64,000 bases of DNA. Source: Arenimonas fontis. GTDB lineage: Bacteria > Pseudomonadota > Gammaproteobacteria > Xanthomonadales > Xanthomonadaceae. Below the pieces are notes generated by a model that worked only from the letters and a program-made list of their open reading frames with translations, was not told where the DNA came from and did no database searches. Positions 20,924-29,378 of this stretch are shown here, piece by piece (within the stretch, counting starts at the first letter, position 1; each line of letters starts with the position of its first letter). The translations under genes were made by a program, and so were the position numbers. The stretch covers positions 1 to 64,000 of the forward strand of contig NZ_VUOD01000009.1 in the NCBI RefSeq assembly GCF_008386465.1, read 5' to 3'.

Positions 20924-23029
20924 TCAGAAGGTGATGCTCCAGCTGTTGATGTAGCCCGTGTCCCGACGGGCGTTGTCGCTCACCCGCAGCCGCCAGGTGC
21001 CGTTGAGGGCCTCGCTGGACAGGTTAACCGTATAGGTACGGATGATGTTGTCGGCACTGCCGCCACTGCGGTTGTGCAGGTTGTAGACCGAGCCGTCCGG
21101 CGCCACCAGGTCCACGCGCAGGTCACCGATGTAAGTGTGACGGATGTCCACCGCCACCGAGGTGCTGCTCGGGGCGTTGCCGCTGCGACCGGACACCGTG
21201 ATCGGGCTTTCCACCGTGCTGAGGTCGTTGATGGCGTAATCGGTGCCGTTGCTGTAGGTCTGCGGACTGCCGCCACCGCCGGTGCTGTAGTCGCCCACCA
21301 GGCTGACGCCGGAGAAGCTGGAATAGGCCTTCACCCGGACGTAGTAGGTACCGGCGGCCGGGCTGGCGAAGCTGCAGGTTTCCGAGTTGCCATTGAGGTA
21401 GGGCCGGCAGTCGTAGCTGCTGTCGGTCGGCGCGCTGCCGTACTTGACGTACAGGTCGGCGTCGCCGGTGCCGCCTGAAATGCTGAAGCTCAGGTTGCTG
21501 GCGCCCGAGGGCACGGTCATCGTGTAGACGATGTCGTTGCCGGTGCTGGCCGACAGGCCGGTGACCGGCACGCCCTTGGTCAGCTCGTTCGGGCCCGGAC
21601 CCGGGTCGCCGCCGCCGCCGGTCACCGCATCCACGGCCGCCTTGGCATTGACGATGCCGGCGCCGCAACCGCCCGAGCACGAGCCCGGCAGCGGCCGCGC
21701 CGTGGACTTGATGATGGACTCCACCTGCGACGGTGTCAGCGGGGTGCTGGCCGCCGCCTGCATCAGCGCCACCACGCCGGCGACGTGCGGAGCCGCCATG
21801 GAAGTGCCGTTGTAGGAAGCGTAGCTCTCGCTGCCCGGCGAGGTGCTGCCGCTGTTGAGCGTGGAGAGGATGTTCACGCCCGGGGCGGAGATGTCGATGC
21901 CGGAACCGTAGTTGGAGAAGCTGGCGCGGGATCCGTTGATGTCGGTCGCCGCCACCGCGATCACGTTCTGGCAGTTCGCCGGCACCGCATTGGACACGTT
22001 GGTGTTGCTGTTGCCGGCCGCCACCACGATGGTGGTGCCGCGGTTCACGGCCGCGTTGATGGCGTTCTGGTAGGTGCTGGAGCAGGAGCCGCTGCCACCC
22101 AGCGACATGTTGATGACCTCGGCCGGGGTCGGGTTGGCCGGCACGCCGCTGACGGTGCCGCCCGAGGCCCAAGTGATGCCGTCGACGATGTCGGACGTGT
22201 AGCCGCCGCCGCGACCCAGCACGCGCACGTGCTGCACCTTGGCGCCGAACGCGGTGCCGGCGACACCCTTGGCGTTGTTGGTCACCGCGGCGACGGTGCC
22301 GGCGACATGGGTGCCGTGCCAGCTGGACGGGTAGCCACCGTAGTAGTCGCCGGGGTCGGACGGATCGGAATCGCGACCGTTGCCGTCGCCGGCGACCGTG
22401 CTGTCGCTGATCATGTCGTAGCCGGCGATGGTGTTGCCGTTCAGGTCGCTGTGGTTGGTGGAACCGGTATCCAGCACCGCCACCACCACCCCGGCGCCAG
22501 TGCTGACGTCCCAGGCCTGGTCGGCGCGGATGCCGCCGGTGGCATTGAAGTAACCCCACTGCTCGCTGTAGCGGGTGTCGTTGGGGGTGAAGATCGCTTT
22601 CATCAGCTGGTCCACCTCGACGTACTCGACGTTCGGATGGGCGGCCAGCTGGCGCATCAGCTCCTGGGCTTCGGCGCGGCTGAGCTTGCGGTTGGTGCGG
22701 ACCACTTCGCCACCGACCGACAGCCGGCGCAGGTGGCCGATCTGCAGCGGCTTGGCGTCCCCGGCGCCGATACGGCCGGCCTGGGCGCGCTGAGCCTGGA
22801 TCATCTGCTGGGCGCCGACCGAGGCGCGCTCCAGGGCACGCTGCAGGGCCGCGGCGTTCTGTGCTTCCGGCGCGCCGTCGCGGTACTTGACGATGAAGCG
22901 GTCATAGCGCTCACCGTCGCGGAGGCCATCGAAATGGATCTCGGCCGCGGACACGGACGAGCCGGCGAAGGCCATGGCGGTGGCCACGACCAGGCCGCGC
23001 AGGCGGAGCTTGCGTGTGTACTTGCTCAC
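20924..23029 (-). CDS. Secreted subtilisin-like (S8) serine protease with PPC and P/Homo B domains
   Basis: The 701-residue preproenzyme has a signal peptide (cleavage about SAA-29), a propeptide (about 30-140), and an S8 catalytic domain with D187 (VLDTGS), H238 (WHGTHVAG) and S410 (NGTSMAAP). A pre-peptidase C-terminal domain (about 480-580) and a proprotein-convertase P domain (about 590-701) follow. This is typical of type II-secreted proteases of Xanthomonas and Lysobacter. I chose the GTG at 23029 (MSKYTRKLRLRG), where the signal-peptide n-region begins; a TTG at 23062 is possible. Two Clp/CRP-like sites lie upstream. Confidence 0.95.
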   Translation of the reverse strand: MSKYTRKLRLRGLVVATAMAFAGSSVSAAEIHFDGLRDGERYDRFIVKYRDGAPEAQNAAALQRALERASVGAQQMIQAQRAQAGRIGAGDAKPLQIGHLRRLSVGGEVVRTNRKLSRAEAQELMRQLAAHPNVEYVEVDQLMKAIFTPNDTRYSEQWGYFNATGGIRADQAWDVSTGAGVVVAVLDTGSTNHSDLNGNTIAGYDMISDSTVAGDGNGRDSDPSDPGDYYGGYPSSWHGTHVAGTVAAVTNNAKGVAGTAFGAKVQHVRVLGRGGGYTSDIVDGITWASGGTVSGVPANPTPAEVINMSLGGSGSCSSTYQNAINAAVNRGTTIVVAAGNSNTNVSNAVPANCQNVIAVAATDINGSRASFSNYGSGIDISAPGVNILSTLNSGSTSPGSESYASYNGTSMAAPHVAGVVALMQAAASTPLTPSQVESIIKSTARPLPGSCSGGCGAGIVNAKAAVDAVTGGGGDPGPGPNELTKGVPVTGLSASTGNDIVYTMTVPSGASNLSFSISGGTGDADLYVKYGSAPTDSSYDCRPYLNGNSETCSFASPAAGTYYVRVKAYSSFSGVSLVGDYSTGGGGSPQTYSNGTDYAINDLSTVESPITVSGRSGNAPSSTSVAVDIRHTYIGDLRVDLVAPDGSVYNLHNRSGGSADNIIRTYTVNLSSEALNGTWRLRVSDNARRDTGYINSWSITF

Positions 23030-23179
23030 TGTGTTGGATCCCCGAATTAAAGATGGTTGCAAAGGAGGCCGTCAGCCGGCCGTGCTTGCTTCCCTGCCCC
23101 GGGCCCCCTGGCCGCACTCCCCCGTCGGGCCTTTCTGGCCTCGAATCTTCCGCATCGGGAAAGACGCGCCACCCGGATG

Positions 23180-23195
23180 TGTGACGCGGATCACA
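23180..23195 (-). promoter_or_regulatory. CRP/Clp-type binding site, protease-proximal
   Basis: TGTGACGCGGATCACA is a perfect match to the CRP half-sites TGTGA-N6-TCACA. In Xanthomonadales the CRP homologue Clp activates extracellular enzyme genes through sites of this kind. The centre is 158 nt upstream of the protease GTG. Assignment to Clp is inference from the clade. Confidence 0.7.
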
Positions 23196-23221
23196 TCCGC
23201 GTGACACGATCCGGACGCTAG

Positions 23222-23237
23222 CGTGACGAAAGTCACA
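23222..23237 (-). promoter_or_regulatory. CRP/Clp-type binding site, protease-distal
   Basis: CGTGACGAAAGTCACA matches TGTGA-N6-TCACA at 9 of 10 positions. Its centre is 42 bp (about four helical turns) from the proximal site, so two dimers would sit on the same face of the DNA. Confidence 0.6.
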
Positions 23238-23365
23238 AATCAAGCCGCGGCGCGGCATCGTGCCCGGGTCTGCGAGCTCGACACAAATCGCTGTCTGATC
23301 AATGACTTGGAGGCGACTGCCGGCACCAGCCTTGCCGCAACGCAACACTCCGGCAGCGGCGGCCC

Positions 23366-23920
23366 TCAGAACAGGCCGGTTTCCAGCCGTGCCTCATCGG
23401 ACATCATGGACTGGTTCCAGGGCGGGTCGAACACCAGCTCCACATCGGCCTCGGCGATGGTCGGCACCGCCTCCACCTTGGCCCGCACGTCATCCACCAG
23501 GATCTCGCCCATGCCGCAGCCCGGCGCGGTCAGCGTCATACGGATACTGACCGTGCGTTCGCCCTCGGCGTTACGGCCGAGCACGCAGTCGTAGACCAGG
23601 CCAAGATCCACGATGTTGACCGGGATCTCCGGATCGAAGCAGGTGCGAAGTTGCTGCCAGACCAGCCGCTCCACTTCCTCGTCGCCGGCACCTTCGGGCA
23701 ATCGCAGCGGCGCCGGCGGCTCCTTGCCGATGGCGTCGGCGTCCCGGCCGGCGATGCGGAACAGGTTGCCGTCGACGAACACCGTGAAGGAGCCGCCCAG
23801 GGCCTGGGTGACGTAGCCGGTACTGCCCGCCGGCAGCGTGACCTGCTCGCCCTGGGGCACCAGCACGGCGGCGCAATCGCGCTCGAACTTGACGGGCTCG
23901 CTGGTGCGGGAATAGCTCAC
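23366..23920 (-). CDS. sufT: Fe-S cluster assembly protein SufT (DUF59/MIP18 family)
   Basis: SufT is an Fe-S maturation factor that accompanies the SUF system. The 184-residue protein has an N-terminal beta-rich extension (about 1-75, with VPQGEQVTLPAGSTGYVTQA) typical of SufT. A MIP18 domain (about 80-180) follows, with TCFDPEIPVNIVDLGLVYD and the conserved Cys in LTAPGCGMG. No other suf genes are in the window. The start is 42 nt from the divergent membrane-protein gene. Confidence 0.92.
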   Translation of the reverse strand: MSYSRTSEPVKFERDCAAVLVPQGEQVTLPAGSTGYVTQALGGSFTVFVDGNLFRIAGRDADAIGKEPPAPLRLPEGAGDEEVERLVWQQLRTCFDPEIPVNIVDLGLVYDCVLGRNAEGERTVSIRMTLTAPGCGMGEILVDDVRAKVEAVPTIAEADVELVFDPPWNQSMMSDEARLETGLF

Positions 23921-23942
23921 GGGTATCGCCTGGCGGGAATCG

Positions 23943-23957
23943 GGGCTATTTTAGCCC
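23943..23957. promoter_or_regulatory. Small palindrome between divergent sufT and membrane-protein genes
   Basis: GGGCTA-TTT-TAGCCC is a perfect 6-bp inverted repeat in the 42-nt divergent gap. It could be an operator, or simply part of an AT-rich -10 region (CTATTTTAG). No regulator can be named. Confidence 0.25.
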
Positions 23958-23962
23958 GCCCC

Positions 23963-24400
23963 ATGACCGGAACCGACCGTTTGCCCACCCAACGCACCGT
24001 CAGCCTGCACGGCTGGATCCTGCCGGCCTTCGCCCTGGCCGCCGGGGTGCTGGGCGTGGCCGCGCTGTGGGTGGCCGCCGGCCTGGGCCTGGCGGCCATG
24101 TGCGGCTGGATGGCGCCAGTCGCCGCGCTGGACATGGCCTTGATGCTGCGCCTGGCGGCCATGGCCCCCGGCCGGGCCAGGGCCTGGCTCAGCCTGGCCG
24201 GCACGGCGCTCGCCATCCTGGTCTCCACCTGGCTGCTGGCAGCGGCCCAGTTCGGTGTGCTGCTGGGCCTGGCGCCCTGGGAGTCGGCCTCGCGGATCGG
24301 GCCCAGCCTGGTCTGGGAGCTGCTGCGATACGGCAGCGGTCCCTGGGACTGGACCTTCGTCCTGCTCGCCCTGCCTCTGGCCTGGCGCCTGGGCCGCTGA
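23963..24400 (+). CDS. Small integral membrane protein of unknown function
   Basis: The 145-residue protein has about four hydrophobic segments (residues 19-37, 40-60, 74-96 and 121-140) and no recognisable domain. The ATG at 23963 lies 42 nt from the sufT start and follows CCCGCC rather than a good ribosome-binding site. Codon usage is like its neighbours. It ends convergently 19 nt from pntB. I do not recognise a family; it is probably a lineage-restricted inner-membrane protein. Confidence 0.65.
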   Translation: MTGTDRLPTQRTVSLHGWILPAFALAAGVLGVAALWVAAGLGLAAMCGWMAPVAALDMALMLRLAAMAPGRARAWLSLAGTALAILVSTWLLAAAQFGVLLGLAPWESASRIGPSLVWELLRYGSGPWDWTFVLLALPLAWRLGR

Positions 24401-24419
24401 GCGGCGGCGGCCTGCCGCC

Positions 24420-25804
<1,385 letters not shown>

Positions 25805-25808
<4 letters not shown>

Positions 25809-26098
25809 GCGCCGCCCTCCTTCCGGCTGCGCTTGAACATCTCGAGCATGCGTTCGGTGACGACGTAGCCGCCGGCGGCATTGCCGGCACCCATCAGGAC
25901 GGCCAGGAAGCCGACCGCCTTCTCCAGTGTCGTATCCGCGTGACCCAACACCACCATGGCGCCGACCAGGACGATGCCGTGCACGAAGTTGGAGCCGGAC
26001 ATCAGCGGCGTGTGCAGGATCACCGGGACGCGGCCGATGATTTCGTAACCGGTGAAGGCGGCCAGCACGAAGATGTAGAGCGCGACGAAGCCGTCCAT
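25805..26098 (-). CDS. pntAB: NAD(P) transhydrogenase subunit alpha part 2 (membrane segment)
   Basis: The 97-residue protein holds the membrane helices that form the C-terminal part of PntA in E. coli; in many bacteria they are a separate gene. Hydrophobic helices include ALYIFVLAAFTGYEII, and LMSGSNFVHGIVLVGAMVVL is characteristic. It overlaps pntB downstream. Its usual upstream partner pntAA is not adjacent but lies 2.1 kb away at 28.2-29.3 kb, beyond four plus-strand genes. Confidence 0.93.
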
Positions 26099-26227
26099 GT
26101 CTCTCCTCCCGCGCGGGCGCGCGACGCGCCCATCATAACCGCTGGCTAAACGGCAACCAGCGTCGGGTCAACAACCGGCTCCGGGGGGCGTTCCCCTCGC
26201 TGCCACCCGACCAAGGAGGAACTGGCG

Positions 26228-26563
26228 ATGAAGAAGATGACCGGCAAAACCCTGCTGCCCCTGTCCGCACTCTCCCTGCTCCTGGCTGCCGGCCCGGCGC
26301 TGGCCCATCCCGACGGCGACCGCGTGGAGCAAGGACTGGACCGGCGCGGCGACCGGATCGAGGAGCGGCTTGACCGCCGCGGCGACCGCATCGACCGCAG
26401 GCTGGACCGCCGGGCCGACCTGGCCGAAGCCAACGGCCACCCGGTTCGCGCCGAGCGCCTGGACCTGCGCGGCGACCGGATCGACCACCGGCTCGACCGC
26501 CGCGGCGAGCATGTCGACCGCAGGCTCGACCGGCGCGGCAGTCGCTATGACCGGCGCCATTGA
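26228..26563 (+). CDS. Exported repeat protein with 11-residue GDRIxxRLDRR motif
   Basis: The 111-residue precursor has a clear signal peptide (to about AHA-26/27; AAGPALA). The rest of the protein is built of 11-residue repeats of the form G-D-R-I-x-x-R-L-D-R-R. There are three adjacent copies (residues 30-62), an 18-residue diverged spacer and about three more (82-110). A strong AAGGAGGAAC sits 6 nt before the ATG. The repeats would form a highly charged helix. I know no function; position just upstream of an ECF sigma operon suggests it may belong to that regulon (inference). Confidence 0.75.
   Translation: MKKMTGKTLLPLSALSLLLAAGPALAHPDGDRVEQGLDRRGDRIEERLDRRGDRIDRRLDRRADLAEANGHPVRAERLDLRGDRIDHRLDRRGEHVDRRLDRRGSRYDRRH
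26315..26557 (+). repeat. Coding 33-bp tandem repeats in the exported repeat protein
   Basis: Codons 30-110 consist of imperfect 33-bp units, each encoding one 11-residue repeat, interrupted once at residues 63-81. This indicates growth of the gene by in-frame duplication. Confidence 0.7.
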
Positions 26564-26632
26564 AAGCAGGTCAACGGTGCCGGCCCCGGATGCGTTATAC
26601 ACCGGTAGCGATGGCCTGACTGCTGCCCCGTG

Positions 26633-27181
26633 ATGCCCTTCGACGCCGCGCCCGCCCTTACGGTCGCCAGCCTGGACCAGTTCCTGGCATCGGTGGAACG
26701 CCGCGGTTTTCGCCTGGCCGAGCTGGCGCTCGGCCATCGCGAGGACGCCCTGGACGCGGTGCAGGAAGCCATGATCCGCTTCGTCGGCTACCGGGAGCGG
26801 CCGCCGGAGGAATGGCCGCCGCTGTTCTGGAGCATCCTGCGCCGGCAGATCACCGACCGGCACCGCCGCAACGCCGTGCGCCAACGGGTGATGGCGGTGC
26901 TGGGCAAGGCGGCGGAGCAGCGCGAGGACCCGCTGGCGCTGCTTCCGGACCCTGGTGAGGATCCGGCCGCGCACCTGGACCGGCAGCGGGCCTGGCAGGC
27001 GCTGGGCCGGGCCGTGCGACGCTTGCCGCGACGGCAGCGCGAGGCCTGGCTGCTGCGTGAACTGCAGGGCCTGGACGTGGCCGACACGGCGGCCGCCATG
27101 GGCTGCTCGGAAGGCTCGGTGAAGACCCACCTGTCGCGGGCGATGGCCGCCCTGCGATCGCACCTGGAGGACTGGCGATGA
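26633..27181 (+). CDS. ECF-type RNA polymerase sigma factor
   Basis: This 182-residue sigma-70-family factor has region 2 at about 35-90 (EDALDAVQEAMIRFVGYRER, FWSILRRQITDRHRR). Region 4 is at about 120-180 (LPRRQREAWLLRELQGLDVA, then TAAAMGCSEGSVKTHLSRAM). I used the ATG at 26633; the in-frame GTG directly before it is an alternative. It overlaps the next gene by 4 nt. The order sigma factor, single-TM protein, DUF3106 protein is known from Beta- and Gammaproteobacteria. Confidence 0.9.
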   Translation: MPFDAAPALTVASLDQFLASVERRGFRLAELALGHREDALDAVQEAMIRFVGYRERPPEEWPPLFWSILRRQITDRHRRNAVRQRVMAVLGKAAEQREDPLALLPDPGEDPAAHLDRQRAWQALGRAVRRLPRRQREAWLLRELQGLDVADTAAAMGCSEGSVKTHLSRAMAALRSHLEDWR

Positions 27182-27534
27182 ACCGTCGAGACCCGAACCC
27201 GCCGGATGCCCGCGCGCTGTTCGAACGGGCCAGTGCCCGGCTCGACCCCGCGACCGCGGCGCGATTGCGCGAAGCGCGCCGCGCTGCCCTCGCCGGCATC
27301 GGCCGCCCCCGGAGGTCCGCCCTGGGCCTGCCGGCGGCGGCCTTCGCCACGACCGTGCTTGCCCTGGGCCTGGCCTGGTGGTGGCCGGGCCGCGATGCCG
27401 GTCCGCCGGCCGCCTTCGATCCGGCGGCACCCAGCCAGGCGGAGCTGGAGGCGCTGCTGGTGGAAGAGGATGCCGACTTCTACGCCTGGCTCGCCGAAGC
27501 GCCGGTGGCCACGAACGGCGGGGAACGGCGATGA
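27178..27534 (+). CDS. Single-pass membrane protein, probable anti-sigma partner (DUF3619-like)
   Basis: The 118-residue protein has a basic N-terminal cytoplasmic helix region (1-45), one TM segment (about 49-69, LGLPAAAFATTVLALGLAWW) and an acidic C-terminus (ELEALLVEEDADFYAWLAEA). The topology and the position between the ECF sigma gene and the DUF3106 gene suggest an anti-sigma factor. It lacks the zinc motif of ZAS-domain anti-sigmas, so this is inference. It overlaps genes on both sides by 4 nt. Confidence 0.7.
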   Translation: MNRRDPNPPDARALFERASARLDPATAARLREARRAALAGIGRPRRSALGLPAAAFATTVLALGLAWWWPGRDAGPPAAFDPAAPSQAELEALLVEEDADFYAWLAEAPVATNGGERR

Positions 27535-28172
27535 GCCTCGCCAGCGCGAAGACGTACGCCCTGCCGGCCCTGATCCTGGCCTCGTTCCTGTTGCCGGCTA
27601 TGCCGGTGCTCGCTCGCCCGCCGGAGGAGCCGGCGCCGCCGCCGGCGCGGCAGGAGACGGCCGCTGACCCTGGCCCACGCCTTGCTCCGGAGCACCGCCC
27701 TCCCCATCGCGACCGCTGGCTGGCCCGGCTCATGCGCATGGGCCCGGTGCCGGTACCCGGGGGCGTGGTCGTGCCGCGCTGGACGGAGCTGGACCCGGAC
27801 CGGCAGGCGCGCCTGGCCAGGTTCGAGCAGCGCTGGGACCAGATGCCGGCCTCGGCCCGCGTGCACCTGCTGGAACGGCTGGAACGACACCAGCGCTGGG
27901 AAGCGATGAGCCCCGAGGAGCGCGAACGCATCCGCGCCGGCGTACGTCATTTCCTCGACATGCCGCCGGAACTGCAGGAAAAGGCCCGCGCCAGCTTCCA
28001 GGCCCTGCGCGCGCTACCGCCGGAACAGCGCCGCGACCTGCTGCAGCGCTGGCGCAGCCTCAGCCCGGAACAGCGCCGGGCCTGGCTGGAGGCGGGAGGG
28101 CCCGCCATCGCGCCCGCGCCGGACGCGCCCGCCGATACCGACCGTACCGGCGGCCCGGACGGCAGCGGCTGA
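27531..28172 (+). CDS. DUF3106 exported protein
   Basis: The 213-residue protein has a signal peptide (LPALILASFLLPAMPVLA, about 11-28) and a Pro-rich segment. A helical region then repeats the DUF3106 pattern of spaced Trp and Arg residues (RWDQMPASARVHLLERLERH, MSPEERERIRAG, WRSLSPEQRRAWLEAG). The family resembles Spy/CpxP-like helical periplasmic proteins in composition, but its role is unknown. It is the third cistron of the ECF unit and ends convergently with pntAA. Confidence 0.82.
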   Translation: MSLASAKTYALPALILASFLLPAMPVLARPPEEPAPPPARQETAADPGPRLAPEHRPPHRDRWLARLMRMGPVPVPGGVVVPRWTELDPDRQARLARFEQRWDQMPASARVHLLERLERHQRWEAMSPEERERIRAGVRHFLDMPPELQEKARASFQALRALPPEQRRDLLQRWRSLSPEQRRAWLEAGGPAIAPAPDAPADTDRTGGPDGSG

Positions 28173-28210
28173 CGACGCGACACCGTCCGGCACCGGCCCC
28201 ACCGGCGTCC

Positions 28211-29314
28211 TCACTCCCGGCGCCGGCCCTCGTGCGCCAGGCAGGTGCGCGCCACCAGTTCGTCGTCCCAGTCCAGCGCCAGGGCGCCGTCCTTGAGGGA
28301 TAGCGCCAGGAAGTTGAAGACGTTGCGCGCATACATTTCGCTGGCATGCAGCGCGCCCTGACTGGCCAGGTCGAGCGGGCCGGCGATGACCACGCCGGCC
28401 TGTTCGAAGGTTTCGCCCGGCCGGGTCAGCTCGCAGTTGCCGCCGGTTTCGGCCGCCAGGTCCACCAGCACGCTGCCGGGCTTCATGCCGGCCACCATTG
28501 CCGCGCTGACGATCTTCGGAGCCGGCCGGCCCGGCACGGCCGCCGTGGTCACCACCACGTCCACCGACTTGAGGTGTTCGCCCAGGCGACGCTGCTGCTC
28601 GGCCCGCTCTTGCGCGGTCAGTTCGCGGGCGTAACCGCCCTCGCCGGCGGCGCTGACACCCAGGTCCAGGAAGCGGCCGCCCAGGGACTCGATCTGCTCG
28701 CGGGTTTCCGGCCGCACGTCGAAACCCTCGACCTGCGCACCCAGTCGGCGCGCGGTGGCGATGGCTTGCAGGCCGGCCACGCCGGCCCCGATCACCAGCA
28801 CCTTCGACGGCCGGATGGTGCCGGCGGCCGTGGTCAGCATGGGGAAGTAACGCGGTGCCAGCTGGGCCGCCAGCAGCACGGCCTTGTAACCGGCCATGCC
28901 GGCCTGCGAGGACAGCACGTCCATGGCCTGGGCGCGGGTGGTGCGCGGCAGCCGTTCCAGCGCAAACGCCGTGACGCCCGCGTCCAGCAGCGTCTGCACG
29001 CGGGCCGGGTCGGCATGCGGGGCCAGCAAGCCCAGCAGCAGCGCCCCTCGTTTCATCCTCGCGATGCGGTCGTTGGCCGGCGCCTGCACGCAGCACAACA
29101 CGTCGGCGCGGGCGACGGCGATCTCGGGGGCGTCGGCGAAAACGGCGCCGGCGCCGGCATAGGCGGCATCGGGAAAATACGCGGATTCGCCGGCGCCGCG
29201 CTCCAGCAGTACCTGCGCGCCCAGCGCCGACAACTTCTTCGCGATCTCGGGCGTCAAGGCCACCCGGCGCTCGCCGGGCGCGGTCTCGCGCACGCAAACG
29301 ATGGTCACCGCCAT
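28211..29314 (-). CDS. pntAA: NAD(P) transhydrogenase subunit alpha part 1
   Basis: The 367-residue NAD(H)-binding domain I of transhydrogenase is related to alanine dehydrogenase. It starts MAVTIVCVRETAPGERRVAL and contains the Rossmann region KVLVIGAGVAGLQAIATARR and the mobile-loop region CELTRPGETFEQAGVVI. I used the ATG at 29314, with GGGAG 9 nt upstream; a GTG at 29323 is possible. Normally pntAA-pntAB-pntB are contiguous; here pntAB is 2.1 kb downstream, past convergently transcribed genes, so a single transcript must cross antisense genes or pntAB-pntB has its own promoter. Confidence 0.95.
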   Translation of the reverse strand: MAVTIVCVRETAPGERRVALTPEIAKKLSALGAQVLLERGAGESAYFPDAAYAGAGAVFADAPEIAVARADVLCCVQAPANDRIARMKRGALLLGLLAPHADPARVQTLLDAGVTAFALERLPRTTRAQAMDVLSSQAGMAGYKAVLLAAQLAPRYFPMLTTAAGTIRPSKVLVIGAGVAGLQAIATARRLGAQVEGFDVRPETREQIESLGGRFLDLGVSAAGEGGYARELTAQERAEQQRRLGEHLKSVDVVVTTAAVPGRPAPKIVSAAMVAGMKPGSVLVDLAAETGGNCELTRPGETFEQAGVVIAGPLDLASQGALHASEMYARNVFNFLALSLKDGALALDWDDELVARTCLAHEGRRRE

Positions 29315-29378
29315 GCCGCACACTCCCGGAGAATGGTCCGGGGCATGCTACCGGAAGGGTCGGGAAGGCGACAGGGGC

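Larger units (their letters stand above)
23030..23365. other. 336-bp intergenic region between sufT and the secreted protease gene
   Basis: No coding sequence is supported here. On the minus strand this is the leader and promoter region of the protease. It contains two CRP/Clp-type palindromes (listed separately) and an 8-bp hairpin ACGCGGAT/ATCCGCGT at 23184-23202 overlapping the proximal site. A TTGATT and TAGCGT pair 17 bp apart near 23219-23247 (minus) could be a weak sigma-70 promoter, but the match is poor. Confidence 0.6.

Noticed and set aside
21785-23050. A 421-codon frame opposite the subtilase
   Set aside because: Gly/Val/His-rich shadow of the protease coding strand; the protease is supported by the catalytic triad, signal peptide, terminator and promoter sites.
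26315-26557. 33-bp repeats considered as a CRISPR-like array
   Set aside because: The repeats are in frame, contiguous without spacers, diverge at the third codon position and encode a signal-peptide protein with its own ribosome-binding site.
28211-29314. Truncated pntA pseudogene
   Set aside because: Splitting of the alpha subunit into two genes is a normal form in many bacteria; both halves are full length with intact motifs. Only their separation is unusual.
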